Source of the DNA: Burkholderia stabilis
GTDB taxonomy: Bacteria; Pseudomonadota; Gammaproteobacteria; Burkholderiales; Burkholderiaceae
DNA: 64,000 nt
Assembly (NCBI RefSeq): GCF_001742165.1
Contig: NZ_CP016442.1
Location: forward strand, 992,001-1,056,000
Reading direction: 5' to 3'
In this document: one piece after another, positions 55,302-64,000 of the stretch
Numbering within the stretch: position 1 is the stretch's first letter
Layout: every line of letters starts with the position of its first letter
Program-made: the position numbers and the translations under genes
Notes under the pieces: generated by a model
Seen by the model: only the letters and a program-made list of their open reading frames with translations
Told to the model about the DNA's origin: nothing
Databases searched by the model: none

Positions 55302-56002
55302 TCCGGCTCCCCCTGGCCGACCCGCTCGAGCCGGTAGCCGTAACCGTAGATCGGCGCGAGGCGATAGCCGTTTTCGGGCCGCAGGCCGAGCTTGGTACGC
55401 AGCATCGAAATGTGCGTATCCATCGTGCGCGACGGGATGTCGGTCGCCTGCTTCCACACGAGATCGAGAATGTGCGCGCGCGACAGCGGCCGGTCGAGGT
55501 GCTGGAACAGCAGCAGCGCGAGCTCGAATTCCTTCTGCGTGAGGCTCACGGCCTTGTCGCCGACGTACGCCTGCTTCAGGTTCACGTCGAAACGGAACTG
55601 GTCGAATTCGCGAACGCTCGCCTCGGCGTTGACCGGATACGCGCGGCGCAGCAGCGAACCGATGCGCGCGCGCAGGATCGGGCCCGACACGGGCTTGACC
55701 ACGTAATCGTCGGCGCCGGCGTTGAGGATCTGCGTGATCCCCGCCTCGTCGTCGCGGCTCGTCATGAAGATGATCGGCAGGCTGTGCTCGGTCTGATTGG
55801 CGCGCACCCACTTCAGCACTTCCTCGCCGGACATGTCGGGCACGTTCCAGTCGAGCACCAGCAGATCGAACGTCTCGCGCTGCAGACGCTTCTTCAGGGC
55901 CTTGCCTTCCTTGAACGCATAGCACGTATGGCCAACGGCCGTCAGCGTTTGACTGACGAAATCCGTCTGGGCCGGATCGTCATCCAGTACAGCAATTCTC
56001 AT
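55298..56002 (-). CDS. OmpR-family response regulator
   Basis: The product has 234 residues. The receiver domain has the acidic pair in AVLDDDP, phosphoacceptor Asp 51 (LLVLDWNVPDMSGEE) and Lys in YVVKPVSG. The winged-helix output domain is DVNLKQAYVGDKAVSLTQKEFELALLLFQHL with RTMDTHISMLRTKLGL. I chose ATG 56002. It is the first gene of the operon with the LysM-FecR and CHASE2 genes and the natural partner of that kinase. Confidence 0.95.
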   Translation of the reverse strand: MRIAVLDDDPAQTDFVSQTLTAVGHTCYAFKEGKALKKRLQRETFDLLVLDWNVPDMSGEEVLKWVRANQTEHSLPIIFMTSRDDEAGITQILNAGADDYVVKPVSGPILRARIGSLLRRAYPVNAEASVREFDQFRFDVNLKQAYVGDKAVSLTQKEFELALLLFQHLDRPLSRAHILDLVWKQATDIPSRTMDTHISMLRTKLGLRPENGYRLAPIYGYGYRLERVGQGEPE

Positions 56003-56180
56003 AGCACCCCGCAAATCGAAATCGATTCGTCCAGTTCAACTCCCCGCGCCACTCCCGCCGCGCAGCATGCACGCGGCTTCCGGATACCGGCCGGCGAGCC
56101 ATCGTTCGCCGCTCGCGCCATCTGCGCAAACCGGCGACCCCGGCAAAATATCTCAAAAACGGGGCACGGACGAACCGGCG

Positions 56181-56203
56181 ATTTCATCATAGTAGTATGA
56201 AAT
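56181..56203. promoter_or_regulatory. dyad upstream of the response-regulator operon
   Basis: ATTTCAT (56181-56187) and ATGAAAT (56197-56203) form a perfect 7-bp inverted repeat with a 9-bp spacer, in a locally AT-rich stretch about 180 bp before the regulator start. It is a candidate operator or part of the promoter. Confidence 0.35.
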
Positions 56204-56269
56204 TCGCCAAGAAATTGCGCGGACTACCGTCCTTTTTCGAATAATCCTTCCTGTCGCGCAATCGGACGC

Positions 56270-56692
56270 CTAGTCGGCACCCGCAATGCCGGCCACCGGC
56301 TCGGCGAAATCGTCTGCAGGCACGCGCGCCGACAGCGCCGGTTGCGCGAGCATCCGCTGCAACTGGCCGCGCACGCGTTCCCACGCGGTCGCCGCGTAGT
56401 CGGGCTGGCCCGCCGCCCACGCCTGCGCCAGATCGAACACGCGCTCGATCGTCGCACCGCAGTAGGTCAGGCCCGAGCCGTCGTCCTGCGCGGCATCGCG
56501 CAGCCGTTCGTCGAGCCACTCCGCCAGCCACGGCATCTCGGCCGCGGCAGAATCCGCGTAGGCCTCCAGCGCGGCACGCGCATGGCGGTCCTGTTGCGGG
56601 TCGAGCTCGATCCGGCTCAATCCCGACGTGCGCGACGGCGCAATGCATTCCGCTCCGGACGGACTTCGAATCGTCCCTGGTCTGAAGGACAT
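56270..56692 (-). CDS. uncharacterised protein, 140 residues
   Basis: The start at ATG 56692 has a strong GGGGAGAGGA site directly upstream. The product starts MSFRPGTIRSPSGAECIAPS and contains helices such as RAALEAYADSAAAEMPWLAEWLDERLRDAA and ATIERVFDLAQAWAAGQPDYAATAWERVRGQL. It has no signal peptide, no membrane segment and no metal-binding cluster. I recognise no family. The good ribosome-binding site and codon use support a real gene. Confidence 0.6.
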   Translation of the reverse strand: MSFRPGTIRSPSGAECIAPSRTSGLSRIELDPQQDRHARAALEAYADSAAAEMPWLAEWLDERLRDAAQDDGSGLTYCGATIERVFDLAQAWAAGQPDYAATAWERVRGQLQRMLAQPALSARVPADDFAEPVAGIAGAD

Positions 56693-56877
56693 GTCCTCTC
56701 CCCGTTGTACGACGGTAGCGTCAGGCATGGCCCCCGTGCCCGCCGTAGACGTACCGTGGCCGGCGCCTCCGCTGAGCGCGGACGACCGGCCGGGTCAGTA
56801 TACGCAGCCGGTAACGAAGTGAGGTTTAAGAATTGTCAGAGGCGCAACCGGCCCGGGCCGGCGCGCGATGCGGGCCG

Positions 56878-57105
56878 TCAGCGGCGGCGCATCAGGAACA
56901 CGAAGGTCTTGTCCTGCGTCGTCGATTCGACGATCTCGTTGCCCGTTTGCTTCGCGAACGCGGCGAAATCGCGCTGCGAGCCGGGATCGGTCGCGAGCAC
57001 CTTGAGAATCTGCCCGCTTTCCATATCGGCAAGCGCTTTCTTGGCACGCAGGATCGGCAACGGGCAATTGAGCCCGCGCGCGTCCACTTCCTTGTGAATC
57101 TGCAT
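56878..57105 (-). CDS. tusA: sulfurtransferase TusA family protein
   Basis: The product has 75 residues. The motif NCPLP at 13-17 holds the conserved sulfur-carrying Cys 14, followed by ILRAKKALADMESGQILKVLATDPGSQRDFAAFAKQTGNEIVES. TusA relays persulfide sulfur, in E. coli for tRNA 2-thiouridine. In Burkholderia several paralogues exist, so the precise role is open. Confidence 0.92.
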   Translation of the reverse strand: MQIHKEVDARGLNCPLPILRAKKALADMESGQILKVLATDPGSQRDFAAFAKQTGNEIVESTTQDKTFVFLMRRR

Positions 57106-57222
57106 CGGCTGTCGACCTTCGAATGACGCGCCACACGAGGCGCGGGGGTAAGCCGCGATTTTACCGCAGCGACGCCGCCCCCGCCCGGGCGGCCCGCGGC
57201 CCGGCGCCCGCGGGCGCCGGCC

Positions 57223-58158
57223 TCACGCGCCGGAGAAGCCGCCCGCGAGCCGTTCGCGCAGGTGCCGCACCAGCGCGCGCACCGCGCTCGGCACGACCGG
57301 GCTGTACGGGCGGATCGCGAAAATGTGATCGCCGAACGCGCCCGACGGCCGCCAGCCGTCGAGCAGCGCGACGAGCCGGCCGGCGTCGAGATCACGCCGC
57401 GCGCTGAAATCGGGCAGCAGCGCGATGCCGAGCCCGCCGAGCGCGGCCTCGCGCATCGCCTCGCTGTTGTTCGCCGCGAAACTGCCGCGCACCGGCACGC
57501 TCACGCGCTGGCGCCGCCGGCCGTCCGGCTCGAAGCTCCAGGCAGCCGGCTCGTTGTCGCGCAGGTAGCACAGGCAGCTGTGATCGACGAGTTCGCTCGG
57601 GTGCCGCGGCGCGCCGCGCGCGTCGAGGTAGTCACGGCTCGCAACCAGCAGCGAGCGTGTATCGCACAGCTTCCACGCGACGTGGGTCTGCGGCGCGGTG
57701 GTCGTGTGCCGGATCGCGAGGTCGAAGCCCTCCTGCGTCAGCGAGTGCAGCCGGTCCGACAGGTCGAGCTCGATGTGCACGCCCGGATGCTGCCGCAGGA
57801 AATCGGGCAGGTGCGGCACGACCTGCTGGCGCCCGAGCGCGACCGGCGCCGTCACGCGCAGCAGCCCGCGCGGCTCGCCGGCCAGATCCTTCACGCGCGC
57901 GAAATGCTGCCCGATCGACTCGAACGCGTCGCGCGTGCTGTCGACGAGCGTCTGGCCCGCATCGGTGAGCCGCACGCTGCGCGTCGTGCGGCGCACGAGC
58001 GGCACGCCGGCGGCCTTTTCGAGATCGGCGATGCGCTGGCTCATCGCGGCCTTGCTGATGCCGAGCCGCTGCGCGGCGGCCGTGAAACTGCCGGCCGCGG
58101 CCAGCACCGTCAGCGAATGGATATGCGGCCAGAGCGCCTGGACATTTTGCTGATTCAT
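57223..58158 (-). CDS. LysR-family regulator, divergent from mmsA
   Basis: The product has 311 residues. The HTH is [53 protein letters not shown] (about 17-69). The effector domain contains [19 protein letters not shown]. Its start is 109 bp from that of the divergent mmsA gene, so it probably regulates it. No strong ribosome-binding site is visible at ATG 58158. Confidence 0.93.
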   Translation of the reverse strand: MNQQNVQALWPHIHSLTVLAAAGSFTAAAQRLGISKAAMSQRIADLEKAAGVPLVRRTTRSVRLTDAGQTLVDSTRDAFESIGQHFARVKDLAGEPRGLLRVTAPVALGRQQVVPHLPDFLRQHPGVHIELDLSDRLHSLTQEGFDLAIRHTTTAPQTHVAWKLCDTRSLLVASRDYLDARGAPRHPSELVDHSCLCYLRDNEPAAWSFEPDGRRRQRVSVPVRGSFAANNSEAMREAALGGLGIALLPDFSARRDLDAGRLVALLDGWRPSGAFGDHIFAIRPYSPVVPSAVRALVRHLRERLAGGFSGA

Positions 58159-58267
58159 CCACCGATTATTCAGAATTCTGAACAGTGAATCAAGTTTCGC
58201 GGCCTTCTCCCGCCCCGCCGGTTTCCCTAGACTAGCTTCCATCCATCCCCCATCCCCAGGAGACACG

Positions 58268-59788
58268 ATGAATCCGGTTCCCGCTTACACGTCCGACGCC
58301 GACGTCGGCCACTATGTCGACGGCGCGCCCGTCGCCGGCCGCAGCGGCCGCTTCCAGGACGTCCTCAATCCCGCGCTCGGGCGGGCGGTGCGCCGCGTCG
58401 CGCTCGCCGATCACGACGAAGTGCAGCAGGCCGTCGCCTCCGCCAACGCCGCATTCCCGGCCTGGGCCGCGACGCCGCCGATCCGCCGCGCGCGCGTGCT
58501 GCACCGCTTCCTGCAACTGATGAACGAGCACCGCGACACGCTCGCGGCCATCATTACGGCCGAGCACGGCAAGGTGTTCTCCGATGCGCAAGGTGAAGTC
58601 GCGCGCGGCATCGACATCATCGAATTCGCCTGCGGCGTGCCGCAACTGCTGAAGGGCGATTTCACCGACCAGGTCAGCACCGGCATCGACAACTGGACGA
58701 TGCGCCAGCCGCTCGGCGTCGTCGCGGGCATCACGCCGTTCAACTTCCCGTGCATGGTGCCGTGCTGGATGTTCCCGGTCGCGATCGCGACGGGCAACAC
58801 GTTCGTGCTGAAGCCGAGCGAGCGTGACCCGTCGGCGGCGCTGTTCATCGCCGACCTGCTCACGCAGGCCGGCCTGCCGGCCGGTGTGTTCAACGTCGTG
58901 CAGGGCGACAAGGGCGCGGTCGACGCACTGCTCGACCACCCCGACGTGCAGGCCGTCAGCTTCGTCGGCTCGACGCCGATCGCGGCCTACGTGCAGCAAC
59001 GCGCGGTGCAGTCGGGCAAGCGCGTGCAGGCGCTCGGCGGCGCGAAGAACCATCTCGTCGTGATGCCCGATGCGAACATCGAGCAGGCCGTCGACGCGCT
59101 GATCGGCGCGGCGTACGGCTCGGCCGGCGAACGCTGCATGGCGATCAGCGTCGCGGTGCTGGTCGGCGACGTCGCCGACAAGATCGTGCCGGCGGTCGCC
59201 GAACGCGCGCGCAAGCTGGTGATCGGCGACGGCATGTCGCCGGAAGTCGAGATGGGCCCGATCGTCACCGGCGAAGCGCTGAAGCGCATCGAAGGCTATA
59301 TCGAGCAAGGCGTGAGCGAAGGCGCGCAACTGGTGGTCGACGGCCGCGGCCTGCGCGTGCCGGGCCGCGAGGCGGGCTTCTTCACCGGCGGCACGCTGTT
59401 CGACCACGTGACGCCCGAGATGCGGATCTACAAGGAAGAAATCTTCGGGCCCGTGCTCGGCTGCGTACGCGTGAAGGATTTCGGCGAAGCGGTCGACCTG
59501 ATCAACGCGCACGAGTTCGGCAACGGCGTGTCGTGCTTCACGAGCGACGGCGGCATCGCGCGCGAATTCGCGCGGCGCATCCAGGTCGGGATGGTCGGCA
59601 TCAACGTGCCGATTCCGGTGCCGATGGCATGGCACGGCTTCGGCGGCTGGAAGAAGAGCCTTTTCGGCGACATGCACGCGTACGGCGAGGAAGGCGTGCG
59701 CTTCTACACGCGCCAGAAGTCGGTGATGCAGCGCTGGTCGTCGAGCATCGGCAAGGGCGCCGAATTCGCGATGCCGACCGCGAAGTAA
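58268..59788 (+). CDS. mmsA: methylmalonate-semialdehyde dehydrogenase (CoA-acylating)
   Basis: The product has 506 residues of the ALDH superfamily. It converts methylmalonate or malonate semialdehyde to propionyl- or acetyl-CoA in valine and inositol (IolA) catabolism. The signature is [39 protein letters not shown], the NAD loop is [12 protein letters not shown], and the catalytic Cys is in [14 protein letters not shown]. MMSDHs lack the usual catalytic Glu ([16 protein letters not shown] replaces ELGG), as seen here. AGGAG lies six bases before ATG 58268. Given the inositol genes downstream, it likely serves as IolA. Confidence 0.95.
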   Translation: MNPVPAYTSDADVGHYVDGAPVAGRSGRFQDVLNPALGRAVRRVALADHDEVQQAVASANAAFPAWAATPPIRRARVLHRFLQLMNEHRDTLAAIITAEHGKVFSDAQGEVARGIDIIEFACGVPQLLKGDFTDQVSTGIDNWTMRQPLGVVAGITPFNFPCMVPCWMFPVAIATGNTFVLKPSERDPSAALFIADLLTQAGLPAGVFNVVQGDKGAVDALLDHPDVQAVSFVGSTPIAAYVQQRAVQSGKRVQALGGAKNHLVVMPDANIEQAVDALIGAAYGSAGERCMAISVAVLVGDVADKIVPAVAERARKLVIGDGMSPEVEMGPIVTGEALKRIEGYIEQGVSEGAQLVVDGRGLRVPGREAGFFTGGTLFDHVTPEMRIYKEEIFGPVLGCVRVKDFGEAVDLINAHEFGNGVSCFTSDGGIAREFARRIQVGMVGINVPIPVPMAWHGFGGWKKSLFGDMHAYGEEGVRFYTRQKSVMQRWSSSIGKGAEFAMPTAK

Positions 59789-59793
59789 GCCGG

Positions 59794-59833
59794 CCGGCGC
59801 ACCGCCCGCCGAGTATCGCGGGCGGTACGCCGG
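59794..59833. terminator. long stem-loop between convergent mmsA and rpiR-type genes
   Basis: CCGGCG-C-ACCGCCCGC pairs with GCGGGCGGT-A-CGCCGG (15 of 16 pairs) across an 8-nt loop. There is no T-run in either direction. It may protect mRNA ends or pause polymerase for both converging transcripts. Confidence 0.4.
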
Positions 59834-59842
59834 CAGAATGCG

Positions 59843-60727
59843 TCAGCCGGCTTTCGTACCGTGCGCGCCGTCGGCGGTCGGCAGGTACGACAGCTCGAGC
59901 CGGTACGCGAGCGCGACGAACAGGCTCTGCGCGAGGCCCATCGTGGCCGTCAGCGCGCGGAAGCCGAACGTCTCGCTGTCCTGCACCATCAGCGTCACCT
60001 CGGCCTCCCGCGCGAGCGGGCTCATCCGGCTGTCGGTGATCGCGATCAGGCGCGCGCCGCGCTGCACGGCCTGCTGCGCGACCTGCACCGTTTCTTCCGC
60101 ATACGGCATGAACGAGATGACGATCATCACGTCGCCCTCGCGCACCGACCGGATCTGCCCGAGATGCATGCTGCCGAGCGCGCTGAACAGCCCGATGCGC
60201 TTGTCGGTGTGCTGCAGCGCATAGTCGAGATACACCGCGATCGGAAACGCGCGCCGCGAGCCCGCGATCCAGATCGCCTGCGTCTGGGCGAGCAGGTCCA
60301 CGGCCTGCGCGAGCGCCTGCGGGTCGAGCGTCTGCCGCAGCTGCTGCATCCCGGCAATGCTGCCCTTGATGAATTCGTCGGCGATCTGTTCGGGCTGCAG
60401 GCTCGACGAGCCCGATTCGATCACGTCGCGCAGCCGCAGGTTGTACGCGCGCCCGGGCGCGATCTGCTGCGCGAGCCCTTCGCGGAACAACCGCTGCATC
60501 TCGGAGAAACCGGAGAAGCCGAAATGCTTCGCGAAGCGCACCACCGCCGACGGTTGCACGCCGCAGGCCTCCGCGAGCGACTGGATGCCTTCCAGCCCAA
60601 GCTGGTCCCGATGCGTTTCCACGTGGCGCGCAATGACCTTCAGGCGATTGCTGAGGCCCTCGTATTCCTGCGTCAGATGCTGCAGGAACTGCTCGACGGT
60701 GGCGGGAGGTTTCTCGGATGAACTCAT
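59843..60727 (-). CDS. MurR/RpiR-family regulator with SIS domain
   Basis: The product has 294 residues. The N-terminal HTH_6 domain contains SLAEACGVQPSAVVRFAKHFGFSGFSEMQRLFREG (about 51-85). The SIS phosphosugar-binding domain (about 130-270) has AIWIAGSRRAFPIAVYLDYALQ and VMIVISFMPYAEETVQVAQQAVQRGARLIAITD. Such proteins repress or activate sugar catabolism genes in response to a sugar phosphate. Its place at the head of an inositol cluster suggests an IolR-like role. The start at ATG 60727 has no clear Shine-Dalgarno site. Confidence 0.92.
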   Translation of the reverse strand: MSSSEKPPATVEQFLQHLTQEYEGLSNRLKVIARHVETHRDQLGLEGIQSLAEACGVQPSAVVRFAKHFGFSGFSEMQRLFREGLAQQIAPGRAYNLRLRDVIESGSSSLQPEQIADEFIKGSIAGMQQLRQTLDPQALAQAVDLLAQTQAIWIAGSRRAFPIAVYLDYALQHTDKRIGLFSALGSMHLGQIRSVREGDVMIVISFMPYAEETVQVAQQAVQRGARLIAITDSRMSPLAREAEVTLMVQDSETFGFRALTATMGLAQSLFVALAYRLELSYLPTADGAHGTKAG

Positions 60728-60822
60728 CGGATAGCGCGAAGTTGACGGCCCCGATGCGCGCGCGATGCGGACGGACGCGGCCCGGGACTCACCTGGATAC
60801 ATGCATGAAGGGCGAATTTAAT

Positions 60823-60853
60823 CACGTTTGCGGCACGGCCCGTGCCGCACGTG
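60823..60853. promoter_or_regulatory. 31-bp dyad between the inositol oxidoreductase and RpiR genes
   Basis: GCGGCACGG (60830-60838) and CCGTGCCGC (60840-60848) are perfect inverted repeats with one central base, flanked by CACGT (60823-60827) and ACGTG (60849-60853). It lies about 100 bp before the RpiR start and 170 bp past the stop of the upstream oxidoreductase. Operator or terminator are both possible; no T-run follows. Confidence 0.45.
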
Positions 60854-61025
60854 TCGCTCCCACGCGCTCGATCATCACTTGCACACGCTCCACGGCAAGA
60901 CTGGAAGCGATTGTCCAACGCTCTCGGGGCGTCGTAAAGATTAGGGTGTCTACCGAGTGCGCCGACGCCGGCGGCCGGTGCGCAGCGATGCACAGCGGGC
61001 GCGCAGCCGGCCTGTCGCGCCCGAC

Positions 61026-62198
61026 TCAGCGATAGTCGATCCACACGCCGCCCGCGTCGGCGGAACGCACGCAGTTCTCGACCCACCGAACGCCCTCGAC
61101 GCCCGCGTGGACGTCCGGATAGCGGATGTTCTTCAGCGCCGCGGTGTCGCCGCGATCGGCCGCGTCCATCGCAAGCGCGAAACGCGCGTAAAGATTCGAC
61201 CACGCCTCGAACAACCCTTCCGGATGCCCTGCGCCGATGCGATCTTCGCGCAATGCATGCGGATGCAGATAGCCCATCCCGCGGTCGAGCACCTGTGCGG
61301 GCTGCCCCTGCACTTCGTAGCGCAACTGGTTCGGATGCTCGTCCCACCATTCGACGCTCGCCTTCGAGCCGATCACCCTCACCTTCTGGCTGTGCATCGA
61401 GCCCGCGTTCACCGCGCTCGACCACACGTAACCGACCGCGCCCGTGTCGTATTCCATGATCGTGAACGCGTTGTCCTCGAGCGGCGCGCGGCTCTTCACG
61501 AAGCTCTGCCGCGAACACATCAGCCGGCGAATCTTCAGCTCGGGCGCCATCACCTCGGAGATGTACAGCGGATGCGTACCGATATCGCCGAGCACGTAGC
61601 TCGGGCCCGCGAACTTCGGATCGACGCGCCAGCGCGCGGCCGCGCTCGCGGCCTCGACGCCCTCGCTGTGGAACCCGTGCGCGAACTGCATCTGCACGAT
61701 GCGGATCTCGCCGAGATCGCCGCGCGCGATCATCTCGCGCGCCTGTTCGATCATCTGGTGCCCCGAGTAGCCGTACGCGACGCCGACGATCCGGTTCTTC
61801 TCGACCGACAGCCGCTGCAACGCCTCGGCCTCCTCGGTCGTGAAGCACAGCGGCTTCTCGCAGACCACGTGCAGCCCCGCATTCAGCGCGGCGCGGCAGA
61901 TCTCGAAGTGCGTGTTGTTCGGCGTCGCGATCGACACCGCGCGAATGCCGTCCGGGCGGCGCGCCTCGGCGTCGAACATCGTCGCGTAGTCGGGATAGCA
62001 GCGATCCGCCGCGACGCCGAGCTTCACGCCGAACTGGCGGCCGCGCTCGGGATCGATGTCGAACGCGCCGGCGACCAGCTGGAAGCTGCCGTCGCGCAAT
62101 GCGGCCGAGCGGTGGCTGTAGCCGATCTGGCTGCCGAGCCCGCCGCCGACCATGCCCCAGCGAATCGAGTGTCCAAGCAGAATCTGTCCGTCAATCAT
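61026..62198 (-). CDS. Gfo/Idh/MocA-family oxidoreductase (inositol cluster)
   Basis: The product has 390 residues. The Rossmann domain starts IRWGMVGGGLGSQIGYSHRSAA (about 12-33). The Lys of the family motif is in HVVCEKPLCFTTEEAEAL, and the His/Asp catalytic region reads GDIGTHPLYISEVM. The family oxidises sugars and inositols with NAD(P). This member is longer and divergent from IolG (390 against about 337 residues), so it may act on a modified inositol or another sugar. It is followed on the minus strand by the RpiR regulator and preceded by the isomerase gene. Confidence 0.9.
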   Translation of the reverse strand: MIDGQILLGHSIRWGMVGGGLGSQIGYSHRSAALRDGSFQLVAGAFDIDPERGRQFGVKLGVAADRCYPDYATMFDAEARRPDGIRAVSIATPNNTHFEICRAALNAGLHVVCEKPLCFTTEEAEALQRLSVEKNRIVGVAYGYSGHQMIEQAREMIARGDLGEIRIVQMQFAHGFHSEGVEAASAAARWRVDPKFAGPSYVLGDIGTHPLYISEVMAPELKIRRLMCSRQSFVKSRAPLEDNAFTIMEYDTGAVGYVWSSAVNAGSMHSQKVRVIGSKASVEWWDEHPNQLRYEVQGQPAQVLDRGMGYLHPHALREDRIGAGHPEGLFEAWSNLYARFALAMDAADRGDTAALKNIRYPDVHAGVEGVRWVENCVRSADAGGVWIDYR

Positions 62199-62230
62199 GA
62201 TGGTGGTGGTCCTGGTTCGTCGTCAAAGCG

Positions 62231-63157
62231 TCAAGCGAAGCCGGCCGACGCGAGAAACGCGCGGCTCGCGGCGACATCGCGCAGGCTCGTGCCCGCATGG
62301 CGCGGATCGCGTTCCTGCTCGATCGTGATATAGCCGGCGTAGCCGATGTCGTCGAGTGCGCGCCGGATCGACGGGTAGTCGAGCACCCCCTTGCCGATCG
62401 GGCACATCACGCCGCGCGCGCACGCGGCGAAGAACGCGATGTGCTCGCCCATCACCGCGTCGTACACGGCCGCGTCGATGTCCTTGAAATGCACGTAGTC
62501 GAGACGCGCCGCATGGCGGCGCAGCCACGTCTCCGGGTCCATGCCCGAGTAATGCAGGTGGCCCGTGTCGAGGCACAGGCCGACCGTGTCGGCCGTGATA
62601 TCGGCGACGATCCGGTCGATCTCGTCGGCAAACTCGATGTAGCCGCCCGCATGCGGATGGATCACCGCGCGCACGCCGAATTCGTCGCGCGCGATCGTCG
62701 CGATCTGACGGATGTGGTCGACCATGCGCACCCAGCGTTCGTCCGACAAGCGCGGCGCACGATCGGCATGGCCGGCCGCATAGTCGCGCTCGTCGTGCCC
62801 CCAGTCCATCACGACCAGGTACGGCGCCGCGTAGCGCTGCCCGTGCTGCGTCGGCAGCTTCGGCAGCCGCGTGATCAGCGCGCAGATTTCGCGCGTCTGG
62901 CGCAGCAGGTTCGGCAGGTTCTCCGGCGATACGAGATCGTCGAAGATCGTGCCGGCGGTGATGCTCAGGCGCTGCCGCTCGAGCTCGGCGCTCACCACGT
63001 CGAGTTCGAGCGGGATATAGCCGTACGGCCCGAGCTCGATGCCCGAGTACCCGGCCTGCGCCGCTTCGGCGAGCACCTGCCGCCACGGCGGCAGGTGCGG
63101 GTTCTTCACGTCGTCGACGCCCCAGCAGCAGGGTGCGCAACCCATCTTCATCGTCAT
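62231..63157 (-). CDS. sugar phosphate isomerase/epimerase, IolE/IolH-like
   Basis: The product has 308 residues and is a TIM-barrel xylose-isomerase-like protein. KMGCAPCCWGVDDVKNPHLPPWRQVLAEAAQAGYSGIELGPYG opens the barrel. Metal ligands are in VIHPHAGGYIEF, GLCLDTGHLHYSG and YVHFKDIDAAVYD, and the C-terminal Glu is in GYITIEQERDP. In an inositol cluster such a protein is usually inosose dehydratase (IolE) or the IolH-like isomerase; I cannot decide between them. The start was set at ATG 63157. Confidence 0.87.
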   Translation of the reverse strand: MTMKMGCAPCCWGVDDVKNPHLPPWRQVLAEAAQAGYSGIELGPYGYIPLELDVVSAELERQRLSITAGTIFDDLVSPENLPNLLRQTREICALITRLPKLPTQHGQRYAAPYLVVMDWGHDERDYAAGHADRAPRLSDERWVRMVDHIRQIATIARDEFGVRAVIHPHAGGYIEFADEIDRIVADITADTVGLCLDTGHLHYSGMDPETWLRRHAARLDYVHFKDIDAAVYDAVMGEHIAFFAACARGVMCPIGKGVLDYPSIRRALDDIGYAGYITIEQERDPRHAGTSLRDVAASRAFLASAGFA

Positions 63158-63189
63158 GTCGGTCAGTCCGGCAGGAAGGCGGCCACGGT

Positions 63190-64000
<811 letters not shown>

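Overview
The window is about 67% GC and reads as a chromosomal segment of a Burkholderia species, most likely the B. cepacia complex. The basis is protein recognition: BamC, the thrS-infC-rpmI-rplT-pheST-ihfA block, the RelA form, DUF1656/FUSC efflux genes and the strongly GC-biased third codon position. I see no insertion sequence, prophage, integrase or CRISPR array. Most of it is housekeeping sequence with a few accessory blocks.

Layout. 1-2400: tail of an unknown gene, an ABM-type monooxygenase, a highly structured RNA of about 210 nt behind a sigma-54-type promoter (minus strand), bamC and tRNA-Pro(GGG). 2556-7040: three genes of uncertain role (a methyltransferase, a Tat-exported lipoprotein tyrosine phosphatase, and a large lipoprotein with an internal duplication) lying between tRNA-Pro and a merR-ihfA pair. 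7122-15004 (minus): the translation block merR, ihfA, pheT, pheS, rplT, rpmI, infC (ATC start), thrS, with internal terminator hairpins. It is followed by tRNA-Val(GAC) with a near-consensus promoter, then relA and a RidA-family gene. 18146-25818: acyl-CoA and ketone-body metabolism (hydrolase, scoAB with a divergent PAS-LuxR regulator, thioesterase, SDR, ETF-ubiquinone oxidoreductase) and aroC. 26068-33947: an LplT/PlsC-like fusion, CBS protein, Mpo1-like protein, YihY, WrbA, DUF2069, a D-2-hydroxyacid oxidase, a metallophosphoesterase and a 52-residue membrane protein.

34221-40226 is a LysR-controlled aromatic-acid/fusaric-acid type efflux operon (NodT outer-membrane factor, FUSC permease, DUF1656, HlyD adaptor). 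40249-50837 holds a chemoreceptor with a possible FliA promoter, an Fsr-type MFS exporter, the uvrD-mtnN pair, valS and galU. 50890-56002 holds a lipoprotein and a three-gene signalling operon (OmpR-type regulator, LysM-FecR exported protein, CHASE2 histidine kinase). 56270-64000 holds a small unknown protein, TusA, a LysR regulator divergent from mmsA/iolA, an RpiR regulator and the start of a myo-inositol catabolism cluster (two Gfo/Idh/MocA oxidoreductases and a sugar-phosphate isomerase); the last gene runs off the window.

The most interesting items are the sigma-54-driven four-hairpin RNA at 523-760 (minus), the CHASE2/LysM-FecR/regulator operon, the internally duplicated lipoprotein, the Tat-lipoprotein phosphatase, and several uncharacterised operator-like dyads in divergent promoters. 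All functional statements come from reading the sequence and from family knowledge; no database search was run.
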